Positions 1 through 15,390 are shown, numbered from the stretch's first letter. The stretch: 64,000 bases of DNA from Brevundimonas subvibrioides (GCA_002280475.1 NCEB01000017.1:1-64000); one strand, 5' to 3'. Notes: generated from the sequence alone by a model not told the origin. Numbers and translations: made by a program.

Positions 1-175
<175 letters not shown>

Positions 176-220
176 CGCCTTTAAAGCGTCATCTGCGCTG
201 ACTATCTGGGACTTTCGAGT

Positions 221-247
221 GCGGGCGATTTCAGCTAGATCGCCCGC
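221..247 (+). promoter_or_regulatory. Hairpin in the rpsG-fusA spacer
   Basis: A 9-bp perfect stem, GCGGGCGAT (221-229) paired with ATCGCCCGC (239-247), encloses a 9-nt loop in the 146-bp gap between rpsG and fusA. There is no run of T after it, so it is not a classical terminator. It could be a processing site, an attenuator or a structure for S7 autoregulation; the sequence alone does not decide. Confidence 0.4.
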
Positions 248-321
248 GCCCGTTTATCCAGACACCGACATCTCCCCGAGGGCGCCCACCGCGTCCTGAA
301 CCTACTTCAAGGCACGCTTTC

Positions 322-2403
<2,082 letters not shown>

Positions 2404-2454
2404 GCACCAACCAATCCCGGCGGACCGTAAAGTCCGGCCGGTTTACGAATATCT

Positions 2455-2514
2455 CCGGTGGGCTTATGCCCACCGGGGCCCCTGAAAACCTAGGATAAGC
2501 CCCCTGTTCAGGGG
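2455..2514 (+). promoter_or_regulatory. Two hairpins in the fusA-tuf spacer
   Basis: The 125-bp gap between fusA and tuf holds two stem-loops. The first pairs CCGGTGGGC (2455-2463) with GCCCACCGG (2468-2476) around TTAT. The second pairs CCCCTG (2501-2506) with CAGGGG (2509-2514). A good Shine-Dalgarno sequence, GGAGAGAAG, follows just before tuf. Neither stem has a T tract, so they more likely shape mRNA stability or tuf translation than end transcription. Confidence 0.45.
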
Positions 2515-2528
2515 ACGGAGAGAAGAGA

Positions 2529-3659
<1,131 letters not shown>

Positions 3660-3687
3660 TTCGACGCTCGACACCGAATGACGAAAG

Positions 3688-3718
3688 GGCCCCCCGGAGC
3701 GATCCGGGGGGCCTTTTT
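3688..3718 (+). terminator. Rho-independent terminator after tuf
   Basis: An 11-bp perfect stem (GGCCCCCCGGA, 3688-3698, with its complement 3703-3713), a GCGA tetraloop and TTTTT (3714-3718) form a strong intrinsic terminator that closes the str operon. Three A residues precede the stem, so it may also act on the minus-strand gene that ends at 3727. Confidence 0.93.
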
Positions 3719-3726
3719 CGTTGCGG

Positions 3727-4422
3727 TCAGCGCCGCGTCTCGAAGGTCGGGATGACTAGGTCCGGGTCGACGTCCGAGGTGTCGATCGGCGAGGCGAGGG
3801 AAAGCCGCTGGTCGGTTAGACGCAGCGGGGGCGGAGACGGCCGCGCGGCCCGTGCCTGTGCCCGGCGATGGACCGCCTGGCCCGCGAACAGGGCGGCAGC
3901 TCCCGCCAGCGCGCCGGCGAAGAACAGCGAAAGACCGGCGAGCGCGCCCTCCCACCAGTTCGGCCGGGCGAGGGCGGAAACGCTTTCGGCCGCAGCCGGC
4001 CGCGACGGGGCTCGGGCCGTGGCGGGTTCTGGCAGGCGCATCAGGGTGCCGCCGCGCGCCATCAGCATCGGGACATTGGCGGCCGGCACGACGGCGTAGG
4101 CCCCCGGGCCGGTGCGCATCAGGGCGATGTCCTGATCCAGCAGGGCGGTGCCGAAATCCTGAAGCAGGGCCTCGTCGCCGTACCAGCCGTCGGCGCGGAA
4201 GGTGACCGGGCCGTCCACCGCCGGATCGACGGTCAGGTCGCGCGCCAGGGCCCCCACGACGACGTCCTGGGCGGCCTCGGGCGCCGGGGTGTCGGTGAAG
4301 CTGAAGACGTAGAACTGCAGCGGCTCGGCGGCCTGAGGCAGGACGGGGGCCGCCGCCCGCGCGGGGGCCGCATCGCTGAGCACGAGGCCGATCAGAAGGG
4401 CGATCACGAGACGCGGGGTCAT
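3727..4422 (-). CDS. Orphan secretin N0-like domain protein with one membrane anchor
   Basis: A 231-residue protein that I cannot name. Residues 1-24 look like a signal peptide. Residues about 37-116 resemble the N0 (STN-like) domain found at the start of secretins such as GspD: a FYVFSF strand, then [17 protein letters not shown], a VTFR strand, and a GAYAVVP strand at the end. A Pro/Ala-rich linker leads to a hydrophobic segment at about 157-181 and a basic cytoplasmic-looking tail. No secretin barrel and no type II secretion genes lie nearby. The start was placed at the ATG at 4422; a GTG at 4464 would add 14 residues that spoil the signal peptide. It converges on tuf and shares its terminator region. 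The domain call is by eye. Confidence 0.7.
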   Translation of the reverse strand: MTPRLVIALLIGLVLSDAAPARAAAPVLPQAAEPLQFYVFSFTDTPAPEAAQDVVVGALARDLTVDPAVDGPVTFRADGWYGDEALLQDFGTALLDQDIALMRTGPGAYAVVPAANVPMLMARGGTLMRLPEPATARAPSRPAAAESVSALARPNWWEGALAGLSLFFAGALAGAAALFAGQAVHRRAQARAARPSPPPLRLTDQRLSLASPIDTSDVDPDLVIPTFETRR

Positions 4423-4532
4423 GGAAGGGATCGATACCACCCTCTGTCCCTGGCGTCCCTTCACGACAGGACGATGAAATCGCGGGCTGATGGTCTAGTC
4501 TGGCGCGACTCGCGGGCCGTGACCCGCGTCTC

Positions 4533-4979
4533 GTGGAGACCGCCGTGGTCCAGGTTCCCGGCGCGGCGCGCAGAGCCGCCGCCTTTCGTCGAATGAGGGA
4601 CGCCCGCTCCAGCGAGGTGGCGGAGGACTATGTCGAACTGGTCGGCGACCTGATCGCCGAGACGGGGCAGGCGCGGCTGACCGACCTCGCCGACTGCCTG
4701 GGCGTCGCGCCGGCCACGGCGGCCAAGGTCCTGCAGCGACTGCAGAGGGACGGGCTGGTCGAGACCCGGCCCTATCGATCCATCACCCTGACCGAGGCGG
4801 GCGAGCGGATGGCCGACGCCTCGCGCGACCGGCACCGGATCGTGCATGAGTTCCTGCTGGCGCTGGGCGTCACCGGAGAGACGGCGGAAGCCGACGCCGA
4901 GGGCATCGAGCACCATGTCAGCCCGGAAACTCTGCGCCTGTTCGAGGCCCTGACCGAACGGCTGCGCAAGGCGGGTTGA
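4533..4979 (+). CDS. mntR: MntR-type manganese-responsive transcriptional regulator
   Basis: This 148-residue protein is a DtxR/MntR-family metal-dependent repressor. A winged helix-turn-helix covers residues about 30-95 (EDYVELVGDLI, then DLADCLGVAPATAAKVLQRL). The dimerisation and metal-binding part includes RHRIVHEFLLALGV and EGIEHHVS, a signature of the E. coli MntR subgroup. It has no SH3-like third domain, as expected for that subgroup. The start is GTG at 4533. In the family it represses Mn(II) importers when manganese is plentiful, but no mntH or sitABCD gene lies in the window, so its targets are elsewhere. It is divergent from the N0-like gene, with about 110 bp between them. Confidence 0.88.
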   Translation: METAVVQVPGAARRAAAFRRMRDARSSEVAEDYVELVGDLIAETGQARLTDLADCLGVAPATAAKVLQRLQRDGLVETRPYRSITLTEAGERMADASRDRHRIVHEFLLALGVTGETAEADAEGIEHHVSPETLRLFEALTERLRKAG

Positions 4980-4983
4980 GCCG

Positions 4984-5460
4984 TCAGGGCAGGGGTATGG
5001 GGTCGGAAAAGCTGTCTGTCGGGATCAGCTGCAGCAGCTGGACCTGACGTCCGCCGCCCGGCTGTCCGAAGGCGGGGGCGGCGATGCCGACCTTCATCCG
5101 GGTGCCCGCCGGAACCGTGACGACGGAGTAGGCCTCCGCAATGTTCTCGGGCGGCAGGGCCAGGCTCTGGCGGACGCTGTCTCGGGAGGTGGGCGGTGTC
5201 GGCGAAAGCCAGGCCCCCAACCGGCTCGCGCCCCCGCCATAGGCGCGGTAGAAGATCATGACACGGTCGGTCTGGACCTCCTCGGCCGGACCCAGCCAGG
5301 CCTCGACCAGCACGGCCGGCGGCGGCGCATAGACGGCCGTGGGTGCCGACGGCGTGGCACAGGCCGCGAGCCCCAGCGTCAGGGCGACCGACAGCATGAG
5401 CACAGGGGCCATGAGCGCCCGGCGCGCGGCCGAGAAAGCCCGAGTGAGTCCAGTTGGCAT
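4984..5460 (-). CDS. Hypothetical lipoprotein
   Basis: This is a 158-residue protein with a lipoprotein signal peptide ending in a LAAC lipobox (Cys34), so it is probably membrane-anchored in the periplasm. The mature part is Pro/Ala-rich at first and then has a beta-rich domain (VMIFYRAYGG, YSVVTVPAGTRMKVG). I do not recognise the family. The ATG at 5460 was chosen because GGGGGAA lies at a good distance upstream and because the longer reading adds residues before the signal peptide. It ends four bases after mntR, convergent with it. Confidence 0.75.
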   Translation of the reverse strand: MPTGLTRAFSAARRALMAPVLMLSVALTLGLAACATPSAPTAVYAPPPAVLVEAWLGPAEEVQTDRVMIFYRAYGGGASRLGAWLSPTPPTSRDSVRQSLALPPENIAEAYSVVTVPAGTRMKVGIAAPAFGQPGGGRQVQLLQLIPTDSFSDPIPLP

Positions 5461-5592
5461 GACGGTGTTCCCCCGCGCCGAAGCTACACCGCCGGCTCGC
5501 GGCGGCAAGTCGCAGATCGGCCGGGCTGTTCACAGACGCGATGCTGGCGCTAGGGTGACGGGACGCCGGTCCGGCGATGGGGAAATGCGATC

Positions 5593-7023
5593 ATGAAGAC
5601 GAGGATGATGCTGGCCGTGTCGGCGGCGGTGCTGGCGATGGCGAGCGCGGCGTTCGCCCAGACCTGGGGCGGTCCGGCGGCGGTGCTGCGCGACGAGACC
5701 CTGGCCAACAGCGTCATCCTGTGGGCCCCGGGCGTCGGTGCGGTCGAATGGACCCCGGCCGACGGCATCGACGGCATGCCCATCCTGCTGAAGGACAATA
5801 TCGAGACCCGCGACATGCCCACGACCGCCGGCTCGCTGGCGCTGGCCGACAACGCGCCGGGCCGCGACGCGCCTCTGGTGGCCCGGCTGCGCGCGGCCGG
5901 GGCTGTGATCCTGGGCAAGGCCAACCTGTCGGAATGGGCCAATATCCGCTCGTCCAACTCGATCTCCGGCTGGAGCGCGGTCGGGGGGCTGACGGTCAAC
6001 CCCTATGACCGGGCGCGCACGGCCTGTGGCTCGTCGTCCGGTTCGGCGGCGGCGGTGGCCACGGGCCTGGCTCCCGTGGCGATCGGCACCGAGACGGACG
6101 GCTCGATCACCTGCCCGGCCTCGGTCAACGGCGTGGTGGGCTTCAAGCCAACGGTGGGACTGGTCAGCCGCACCCACATCGTGCCGATCAGCCATTCGCA
6201 GGACACCGCCGGCCCTATCGCCATGGACGTGGCGACCGCCGCGACCGTGCTGAGCGCCATCGCCGGGTCCGATCCGGCCGATGTGGCGACCGCCGAGGCC
6301 GACACCCACGCCATCGACTTCCGCGCCGCGCTGGACGCCGATTCGCTGCGAGGCACCCGGCTGGGGGTGCTGCGCTATGGCGTGTCGAACTATTCCCCCG
6401 ACACCCAGGCCGCCTTCGAGGCGGCGCTGGCGTCGCTGCGGGCTGCGGGGGCCGAACTGGTGGAGATCACCACCGCCCCGGCGATGCAGGGCCTCGGTCA
6501 GGCCGAGCTGATGGTGCTGATGTACGAACTCAAGGCCGATCTGAACGCCTATCTGGCCTCGACCGACGCGGCCCAGGTGCCGACGCGGACCCTGGCCGAC
6601 GTCATCGCCTTCAACGAGGCCGAGCCGCGCGAGACGGTGCTGTTCGGCCAGGAACTGTTCGTCCAGGCCGAGGCGACCAGCGGGCTGGACAATCCCGAAT
6701 ACATCGCCGCGCGCGCCAACTCCCTGCGGATGGCGGGGCCGGAGGGCATCGACCGGATGCTGGCCGACAACGCGGTGGTCGCCCTGGTGGCGCCGTCCAC
6801 CTCGCGCGCCTGGACCAACGACCGGGAAGACGACGACAACGGCCAGGGGTCGGCCAGCCGCCTGCCGGCGATCGCGGGCTATCCGCACCTGACCGTGCCG
6901 ATGGGCATGGATCGCGGCATGCCCGTGGGGCTCAGCTTCATCGGGGCCAGGTGGGACGACGCCCGTATCCTGTCGCTGGGCTATGCCTACGAGCAGTCGA
7001 GCCCGCGCCCGCCCCGTCCCTGA
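5593..7023 (+). CDS. Secreted amidase-signature hydrolase
   Basis: A 476-residue amidase-signature enzyme. Lys67 (ILLKDNIET), the GSSSGS motif at 146-151 and Ser171 in GTETDGSITCPAS give the Lys-cisSer-Ser triad of the family, which hydrolyses amide bonds. A signal peptide (residues 1-22, cleaved after AFA) predicts export. It is closest in type to periplasmic amidases annotated as AtzE/GatA-like or 6-aminohexanoate-cyclic-dimer-hydrolase-like enzymes, but the substrate cannot be read from sequence. It is not GatA of the transamidosome: it is exported and no gatB or gatC is beside it. It appears to be a single-gene unit. Confidence 0.88.
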   Translation: MKTRMMLAVSAAVLAMASAAFAQTWGGPAAVLRDETLANSVILWAPGVGAVEWTPADGIDGMPILLKDNIETRDMPTTAGSLALADNAPGRDAPLVARLRAAGAVILGKANLSEWANIRSSNSISGWSAVGGLTVNPYDRARTACGSSSGSAAAVATGLAPVAIGTETDGSITCPASVNGVVGFKPTVGLVSRTHIVPISHSQDTAGPIAMDVATAATVLSAIAGSDPADVATAEADTHAIDFRAALDADSLRGTRLGVLRYGVSNYSPDTQAAFEAALASLRAAGAELVEITTAPAMQGLGQAELMVLMYELKADLNAYLASTDAAQVPTRTLADVIAFNEAEPRETVLFGQELFVQAEATSGLDNPEYIAARANSLRMAGPEGIDRMLADNAVVALVAPSTSRAWTNDREDDDNGQGSASRLPAIAGYPHLTVPMGMDRGMPVGLSFIGARWDDARILSLGYAYEQSSPRPPRP

Positions 7024-7035
7024 GCCGCCGCGCCC

Positions 7036-8208
7036 CTAAACCATCCGCATCCAGAAGGAGGCGCCATAGAGGTTGATGTCGGCCATCTTGCCGGGCCTCA
7101 GCCGGGTGTTCGCCTGTGCCCGCAGCGCCGGGTCCAGGTGGGCGAACCAGCAGGGGAACAGGATCTCGAACCGCTCGGACCCGAACAGCAGCGCGGTGCC
7201 CAGCAGATACTGCTCGTTCCACAGTCGCGACAGGTGCCCCGAGATATAGTCGTACGGCAGGTAGATGTCGTGGATATGGACGATCACGCCCGGCTTCAGC
7301 CGCGGCAGGATTTCCATGAAGAAGACGGTGACGTCCGAGCCCTGGAAGCTGCGGTGCGAACTGTCCAGGAACAGGATGTCGTCGGCCTCCAGCGCGTCGA
7401 AGATCGACAGGTCGCAGTCTTCCAGCGGCGAACGGATGACCACGTCCACCATCTCGTCGATCTGGTTCCTCGGCTGGGGATCGATCGAGGTCATGTGGGT
7501 GCGCAGGCCGTATTTGTCGACCGCGCGCTTGGCGAACTTGGTGGAGACGCCGGAGCCGATCTCGATGAAGCGGGCCGGGTTCTCGCGCTTGAGGATCTGG
7601 GTCAGCACCATGCCGTCCAGCGGCGGGAACCAGCCGTTCAGCCACAGCGGGTTGCGCATCTCGTAGGTGCCGAAGGTCGGCACGTCTTCGTAATCGGAGA
7701 TGCTGTCGCCGATCTCGTCGATCAGGGCGGCATAGCGATCGCGACCCTTTTCCAGGATGGCCGTCAGTTCGGGATGGGACGGGCGACCTTCGCCCTGGCG
7801 GACGATCGCCTTGTATTTGTAGTCCACGACGGTGAACGGATACTCGGCCCGCTCATGTGAGAAGGCCAGGACCGCGGGCATGGGCTTCAGGCCCGCGTGG
7901 GCCCGGTCGTGGGCGGCCTTGGCGCCCGGCGCGTCGCCGGCGATCTGAAGCGCGGCGGCCAGATCGTGCCAGGCCTTGCGGTTGTCGGGTTCGGCCTCGG
8001 TCGCCGTCCTAAGCGCGGCGATGCCTTCCTCGACCTTGCCCAGCTTGACCAGGCTGACGCCCCAGAGGTGGCGCGAGGCGACGTGGTCGGGCACCGCCTT
8101 CAGGATCCGCCCAAGGCTGATCTCGGCGTGGTTCAACAGGTGATACCGCAGCCATTCCGAGCCGGCGTCGAAGTCTTTCTTCTGGGCGGGGGTCAGGGTC
8201 TGGGACAT
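7036..8208 (-). CDS. TPR-containing class I methyltransferase-like protein
   Basis: A 390-residue protein in two parts. The first ~110 residues hold TPR-like helices (HLWGVSLVKLGKVEEGIAAL, then AWHDLAAALQIAGDAPGAKAA). From about residue 140 there is a Rossmann methyltransferase-type fold: FIEIGSGVSTKFAKRAV as the SAM loop, MTSIDPQP as strand 2, then ILFLDSSH and PGVIVHIHDI. This pattern fits the Methyltransf_24 type used on sugars and related small molecules. The target is unknown. It is on the minus strand, convergent with the amidase at 7023 and without a clear operon partner. Confidence 0.75.
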   Translation of the reverse strand: MSQTLTPAQKKDFDAGSEWLRYHLLNHAEISLGRILKAVPDHVASRHLWGVSLVKLGKVEEGIAALRTATEAEPDNRKAWHDLAAALQIAGDAPGAKAAHDRAHAGLKPMPAVLAFSHERAEYPFTVVDYKYKAIVRQGEGRPSHPELTAILEKGRDRYAALIDEIGDSISDYEDVPTFGTYEMRNPLWLNGWFPPLDGMVLTQILKRENPARFIEIGSGVSTKFAKRAVDKYGLRTHMTSIDPQPRNQIDEMVDVVIRSPLEDCDLSIFDALEADDILFLDSSHRSFQGSDVTVFFMEILPRLKPGVIVHIHDIYLPYDYISGHLSRLWNEQYLLGTALLFGSERFEILFPCWFAHLDPALRAQANTRLRPGKMADINLYGASFWMRMV

Positions 8209-8267
8209 GGTCGCCTTAAGGACGAGCCGGACCGCGTTGACAACCCTGTTCTTCGGCCCCGTCGCGA

Positions 8268-8684
8268 TCAGTCGATGGCGCGGCAGTCGGAGGGTTCACG
8301 CCCGTCGGCCGTCCAGGTGGCCAGCAGGCCCTCGCCGCGCAGCTCATGGGCGCTGGCGCGGTACCAGATGCCGTCGACGGCCCGTTCCCTGTACAGATCG
8401 ATCGCCTCGCCGCTGGAGTTCCGGACGGTGGCCATGTCGCGCGGGTTGTCGAAATCGACCGACAGGCGCTCGCCGTTGTCGCACAGATAGACGGTGCGGA
8501 TGACCCGGTTCAGGGCCCGGTCCTGAACCTCCGCGCCGGTGCGCCGCCGCGCCGTCTGGGCGTCGATGGCCCGCTGGCGCACGGCCTCGCCGTCGGTCGG
8601 TGCCTCGCGCGGCTCAGGCCCGCAGGCGGACAGGGCCATCAGGGCGACCGGGGCCAGGACGACGGACGACAGAAACTTGAGCAT
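8268..8684 (-). CDS. MliC-like lipoprotein (C-type lysozyme inhibitor family)
   Basis: This 138-residue lipoprotein has a lipobox ending LSAC (Cys21) and a mature domain with the MliC layout: VYLCDNGERLSVDF, a central GIWYRASAHELRGEGLLATW stretch with the conserved Tyr and Trp, and a final Cys (PSDC) for a disulfide with the first. Family members sit in the outer membrane and inhibit C-type lysozyme. An Arg/Ala-rich segment of about 35 residues separates the lipid anchor from the domain. It lies between the TPR-methyltransferase gene and tadA on the same strand. Confidence 0.75.
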   Translation of the reverse strand: MLKFLSSVVLAPVALMALSACGPEPREAPTDGEAVRQRAIDAQTARRRTGAEVQDRALNRVIRTVYLCDNGERLSVDFDNPRDMATVRNSSGEAIDLYRERAVDGIWYRASAHELRGEGLLATWTADGREPSDCRAID

Positions 8685-8710
8685 CGAAAATCCCTAACAG
8701 CCAGGCTTGG

Positions 8711-11323
<2,613 letters not shown>

Positions 11324-11331
11324 CTATCACC

Positions 11332-12315
11332 ATGTCGCTCAGCCTCATGCGCCGGACCGTCCTGTCCATGGTCGCCGTCGTCGCCTTCATCGGAGCGGGA
11401 GCGCAGGCGCGGCAGCACGAGGTGGTGGCCACGCCGCTGTCCGGTATTCCGCACGCGGTCGCCTATGCCACGCAGGGCGATACGCCCCGGCCGGTCGTCG
11501 TGATCCTGCATGGTGCCGAGGGCGGGACCGAAGCCGGGGACCGGTTCGGGCCGATCCTGGCACGGATGGGTTATGTCGGAGTGGCCATGCCCTACTATTC
11601 GCCCAATTGGGGCGACTTCGGTCCGCCGCCCGCCCAGCCGGAGCTCGCAGGCAGTTTCATCGACATCCGCATCGATCAGCTGGCGGCGCTGCGCGAGGCG
11701 CTGCGAGCGCTTCCCGCCGCCGACGTCGACCGGTTCGGATTGCTGGGCGCCTCCAAGGGCGCGGAGTTCGCCCTGATCGCGGGCAGCCGCTACGACTGGA
11801 TCGACGCCATCGTCGCCTATGCGCCGACCGACGTGGTCTGGGAGGGCTGGGGTCTGGAGACCATCGAGGCCGAGGGCACGCGGTCGTCCTTTTCGTTTGA
11901 GGGCCGGCCCCTGGCCTGCATGCCCTATCGCGGTTTCGTCGAGGGTCTGCTGGCGGGACCCGGCAACGCCGATCTGCGCGCCATTCACGCCAACGGCCGC
12001 GCCGACCACCCCGAGCGCGAGGCCGAGGCCCGGATACCGGTCGAACGCTACGCGGGTTCGCTGATCCTGATCGCGGGCGAACGCGACGCCCAGTGGGATT
12101 CGGCCTCCGCTACCCGGGCCATCGCAGCGTCGCGGGCTCCCGCCGGGCTGGATACGACGGCGCTGATCTATCCTGACGCGGGCCACGACCTGGTTGGCGA
12201 CGGCAGCCCGCGCGACGCCAGCCGCAGCGGCGGCACGCCCGAGGCCAATGCCGCCGCGCGCGCCGAGGCCTGGCCCCAGGTCGTCGCCTTCCTGGAGCGG
12301 ACGCTGAAGCCATGA
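11332..12315 (+). CDS. Exported alpha/beta hydrolase (dienelactone hydrolase / BAAT-C type)
   Basis: A 327-residue protein with an N-terminal signal peptide (about residues 1-26). The alpha/beta-hydrolase core shows VVVILHGAEGG (oxyanion strand), the nucleophile elbow GASKG with Ser141, and a C-terminal PDAGHD segment carrying the expected His. The sequence around the elbow (GLLGASKGAEFALIA) resembles the BAAT/acyl-CoA thioester hydrolase C-terminal domain and dienelactone hydrolases. The substrate is unknown. Its stop overlaps the start of the kelch gene (ATGA), so the two are translationally coupled and may act together in the periplasm. Confidence 0.8.
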   Translation: MSLSLMRRTVLSMVAVVAFIGAGAQARQHEVVATPLSGIPHAVAYATQGDTPRPVVVILHGAEGGTEAGDRFGPILARMGYVGVAMPYYSPNWGDFGPPPAQPELAGSFIDIRIDQLAALREALRALPAADVDRFGLLGASKGAEFALIAGSRYDWIDAIVAYAPTDVVWEGWGLETIEAEGTRSSFSFEGRPLACMPYRGFVEGLLAGPGNADLRAIHANGRADHPEREAEARIPVERYAGSLILIAGERDAQWDSASATRAIAASRAPAGLDTTALIYPDAGHDLVGDGSPRDASRSGGTPEANAAARAEAWPQVVAFLERTLKP

Positions 12316-13334
12316 CCTCGATCGACCGCCGCTCCCTTCTGATCGCCGCCGGAGCCGTCGCCCTTTCAGGCCCCGCGCGCGCCCAGGGCGGGTGGAACAC
12401 GCGCGCCCCGCTCCCCTGGCCGGTGCAGGAGATCTATGCCGCCGTCTGGAACGGCCGGATCGTGACAGCGGGCGGGTTGGTGGGGCGACCGGGTGGCCAA
12501 CCGCTGCATGTCGAGGACCGGGTCGGGCTCTACGATCCCGCCGCCGACGCCTGGAGCGAGGGGCCGGCGCTGCCCCAGCGCCGCCACCACCCGATGATGA
12601 TCGGCGACGATGCGCTCGGCCTGTTCGCCGTCGGCGGCTATGGAGTCAGCCCGGCCGGGGAATGGACCGGCATGCGCGAGGTCTGGCGGCTGGACGGCGA
12701 GACCTGGGTCCGGGCCGCGTCCCTGCCGGAGCCGCAGGGCGAGGCGGTCGGGCTGGCGCACGGCGGGCGGCTGCATCTGGTCGGCGGGCGGTCTCCGGCC
12801 GGAGCGGCGAACGGGGGCTGGACCGATCAGGCCGATGTGGCGACCCACCGGGTGCTCGATCCGTCGGTCGGCGGCTGGCACGAGGCGCGCCCGGCCCCGA
12901 CGGCGCGGAACAGCGCGGCCGGCGCGGTGCTGAACGGGGCGCTGTGGGTCGCAGGAGGGCGCACGGTGCGGGGCGGCGGGACCGGTCAGCTGGATCGCTA
13001 TGACCCCGGCGAGGACCGCTGGGACACCCTGGCCCCCATTCCGCGCTCGACGGCGGCGGGCCAGCAGGTCGGCGGAGGTCTGGCCATGCTCGCGGTCGGC
13101 GGGAAACTGGTGGCCTTCGGCGGCGAGTGGTTCGCGCCCGGCGGGGGAGGCGTGTTCCGCGAGACCTGGATCTATGACCCGGCGACGGACGCCTGGACGG
13201 CGGGTCCGGACATGAAGACCCCGCGCCACGGCCTGGCGGCGGCGGCGGTCAGGGACACGGTCTACGCCATCGCGGGCGGGGCGGTGGTCTCGGGCGGGCA
13301 GGCGGTCGGCACTGTGGAGGCGTTGCGGCTCTGA
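12312..13334 (+). CDS. Tat-exported kelch-repeat protein
   Basis: A 340-residue protein with a twin-arginine-like leader (DRRSLLIAAGAVALSGPARA) and about five or six kelch blades, each with a GG or GGR step followed by a Tyr/Trp pair (for example LFAVGGYG, LHLVGGRS, LWVAGGRT, LVAFGGEW, VYAIAGGA). Kelch propellers bind ligands or proteins; some, such as sialate mutarotases, are enzymes. No specific function can be read. The four-base overlap with the preceding hydrolase suggests a shared pathway. Confidence 0.82.
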   Translation: MTSIDRRSLLIAAGAVALSGPARAQGGWNTRAPLPWPVQEIYAAVWNGRIVTAGGLVGRPGGQPLHVEDRVGLYDPAADAWSEGPALPQRRHHPMMIGDDALGLFAVGGYGVSPAGEWTGMREVWRLDGETWVRAASLPEPQGEAVGLAHGGRLHLVGGRSPAGAANGGWTDQADVATHRVLDPSVGGWHEARPAPTARNSAAGAVLNGALWVAGGRTVRGGGTGQLDRYDPGEDRWDTLAPIPRSTAAGQQVGGGLAMLAVGGKLVAFGGEWFAPGGGGVFRETWIYDPATDAWTAGPDMKTPRHGLAAAAVRDTVYAIAGGAVVSGGQAVGTVEALRL

Positions 13335-13338
13335 CGCC

Positions 13339-13466
13339 TCTCCCTCCCCGGAACGGGGAGGGTGGTCGGCGCGCAGCGGAGACCGGGTGGGGACGGCAAG
13401 GCAAGCCAGACTCTGACGTCGCCTGTGCATCGCCCGGCCGCCCCCACCCCGCCGCAGGGGGAGGAA
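13339..13466. repeat. Intergenic inverted repeat, family A (shortened copy)
   Basis: The left side has CTCCCTCCCCGGAA, then GGGGAGGGTGGTCG, GCGGAGACCGGGTGGGGACGG; the right side has GCCTGTGCATCGC and CCCCCACC...GGGGGAGG. The same blocks occur in the same order at 31942-32094, but here the right arm lacks the segment that contains GACCACCCTCCC. It fills the gap between the convergent kelch and mutL genes. Confidence 0.75.
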
Positions 13467-13473
13467 GACGAGA

Positions 13474-15327
13474 TCACCGCCGCCCGAACAGCTTCTCCAG
13501 ATCCGCAAGCTTCAGCTCCACATAGGTCGGCCGGCCGTGGTTGCACTGGCCGCTGTGCGGGGTGGCCTCCATCTGCCTCAGCAGGGCGTTCATCTCCGGC
13601 GCGCTGAGCACGCGGCCGGCGCGGACGCTGCCGTGGCAGGCCATCGTCCCGCAGACCTCGCCCAGCCGTTCGGACAGGGCGAGCGCCGCGCCGTGTTCGG
13701 CCAGGTCGTCGGCGATGTCGCGGATCAGGCCCTGGACGTTGGTGTCGCCCAGCAGGGCCGGCGTCTCGCGCACCAGAACCGCCCCGCCGCCGAAGGGTTC
13801 GACGATCAGGCCCAGCTGCGCCAGTTCGTCGGCGCGGGCGATGACGCGGTCGGCCTCGGCGGGGTCGAGCTCGACGACCTCGGGGGTCAGGAGGGCCTGG
13901 CGGGTGACGGAGCCTTGCGCCATCTGGGCCTTCATCCGCTCGTAGACGAGGCGTTCGTGGGCGGCGTGCTGGTCGACCACGACGATGCCGTCGCGGGTCT
14001 GGGCGACGATGTAGGTGCCGTGGACCTGGGCCCGGGCGGCGCCCAGCGGCTGGTCGATGGGGTCGGCCGGGTTGGGCGCGCCGGACTGTTCGGGCCAGGC
14101 GGGAAAGCCGGGCGGCGGGCTCTCGACGCGGGCGCTCCTCTCCGACAGGCCGGGGATGTCCTGGTTGGCCGCCACAGGCCGGTCCCAGCCGGTCCAGCCG
14201 CTGAACCCGCCGGCGAATCCCTGCGACGCCTGGGACGAGGGGCTGAAGGCCGCGCCCGTGTGCGCCGTGAACCCCGCCATCACGCTGTCGGCGACGGTGG
14301 TCGAGGCGCGGTGGCCGGCGGCGGCGAGGGCGTGGCGGAGCGCGCCGACGATCAGGCCGCGCACCAGGGCGGGGTCGCGGAAGCGGACCTCGGCCTTGGC
14401 CGGATGCACGTTCACGTCGACGAACAGCGGGTCGATGTCGAGGAACAGCGCCGCCGCCGGATGCCGGTCGCGCGCCAGGAAGTCGGCGTAGGCGCCCCGC
14501 AGCGCCCCCTGCAGCAGGCGATCGCGCACCGGGCGGCCGTTGACGAACAGATACTGATGCGCGCCGTTGCCCCGGCTGTAGGTCGGCAGGCCCGCATAGC
14601 CGGACAGGCGAATGCCCTCGCGCGACTGGTCGATCAGGAGGGCGTTGGCCTCGAAGTCGCGACCCAGCAGGGCGGCGAGCCGCTTCAGCCGGCCCTCGTC
14701 GCCGGGGTGTTCGGCGGGCAGGCGCAGCACCGTGCGGCCATCGAGGTCGAGGGTGAAGGCGACCGCCTCGTGCGCCATGGCCTGGCGCTTGATCTCCTCG
14801 GAGATGGCCATGGCCTCGGCGCGCTCGGACTTCATGAACTTCAGCCGGGCCGGGGTGGCATAGAACAGGTCGCGCACCTCCACCCGCGCACCGTGGGGGC
14901 CGGGGAAGGCGGCGGGGGCGATCGGGCGCTGGTCGCCGCCCTCGACGGTGATCTGGTGGGCGTCGCCGCCGGCGCTGCGGCTGGTGATCGTCAGGCGGGC
15001 GACCGAGCCGATGGAGGGCAGGGCCTCGCCGCGAAAGCCCAGGGTGTGAATGCGCAGCAGGTCGACGTCGCCGGCGTCGTCGGGCTCCAGCTTGGAGGTG
15101 GCGTGGCGCTCGACCGCCAGCGCCAGCTGGTCCGGGGCCATGCCGTGGCCGTCGTCGGCGATCAGGATGCGCGACAGGCCCCCGCCGTCGGCCTGAATCT
15201 CGATGCGGCGCGCGCCCGCGTCCAGGGCGTTCTCGACCAGTTCCTTGATGGCGCTGGCCGGACGTTCGACCACCTCGCCGGCGGCGATGCGGTTGACGGT
15301 CTCGGGCGGGAGGCGGCGGATGGGCAT
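13474..15327 (-). CDS. mutL: DNA mismatch repair protein MutL
   Basis: A 617-residue MutL. The GHKL ATPase starts [21 protein letters not shown] with the catalytic Glu29 ([12 protein letters not shown]), followed by the DDGHGM and GFRGEAL motifs. The C-terminal domain contains the endonuclease motif [21 protein letters not shown], and GQCNHGRPT near the end, so it belongs to the nicking MutL class found in bacteria without MutH. A variable Pro/Ser-rich linker joins the halves. The start at 15327 is the only one that gives the family's N-terminus. It appears monocistronic, with repeat elements on both sides. Confidence 0.96.
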   Translation of the reverse strand: MPIRRLPPETVNRIAAGEVVERPASAIKELVENALDAGARRIEIQADGGGLSRILIADDGHGMAPDQLALAVERHATSKLEPDDAGDVDLLRIHTLGFRGEALPSIGSVARLTITSRSAGGDAHQITVEGGDQRPIAPAAFPGPHGARVEVRDLFYATPARLKFMKSERAEAMAISEEIKRQAMAHEAVAFTLDLDGRTVLRLPAEHPGDEGRLKRLAALLGRDFEANALLIDQSREGIRLSGYAGLPTYSRGNGAHQYLFVNGRPVRDRLLQGALRGAYADFLARDRHPAAALFLDIDPLFVDVNVHPAKAEVRFRDPALVRGLIVGALRHALAAAGHRASTTVADSVMAGFTAHTGAAFSPSSQASQGFAGGFSGWTGWDRPVAANQDIPGLSERSARVESPPPGFPAWPEQSGAPNPADPIDQPLGAARAQVHGTYIVAQTRDGIVVVDQHAAHERLVYERMKAQMAQGSVTRQALLTPEVVELDPAEADRVIARADELAQLGLIVEPFGGGAVLVRETPALLGDTNVQGLIRDIADDLAEHGAALALSERLGEVCGTMACHGSVRAGRVLSAPEMNALLRQMEATPHSGQCNHGRPTYVELKLADLEKLFGRR

Positions 15328-15390
15328 GGGATTCGGCAGGGTAGCGCGTTGGTGCGCCCCGGCGAAGGGCGGGCCGCAGGCCGGCAAGAG

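Noticed and set aside
3727-4422. Type II secretion protein GspD
   Set aside because: Only the N0-like part is present; there is no secretin domain and no other secretion gene nearby.
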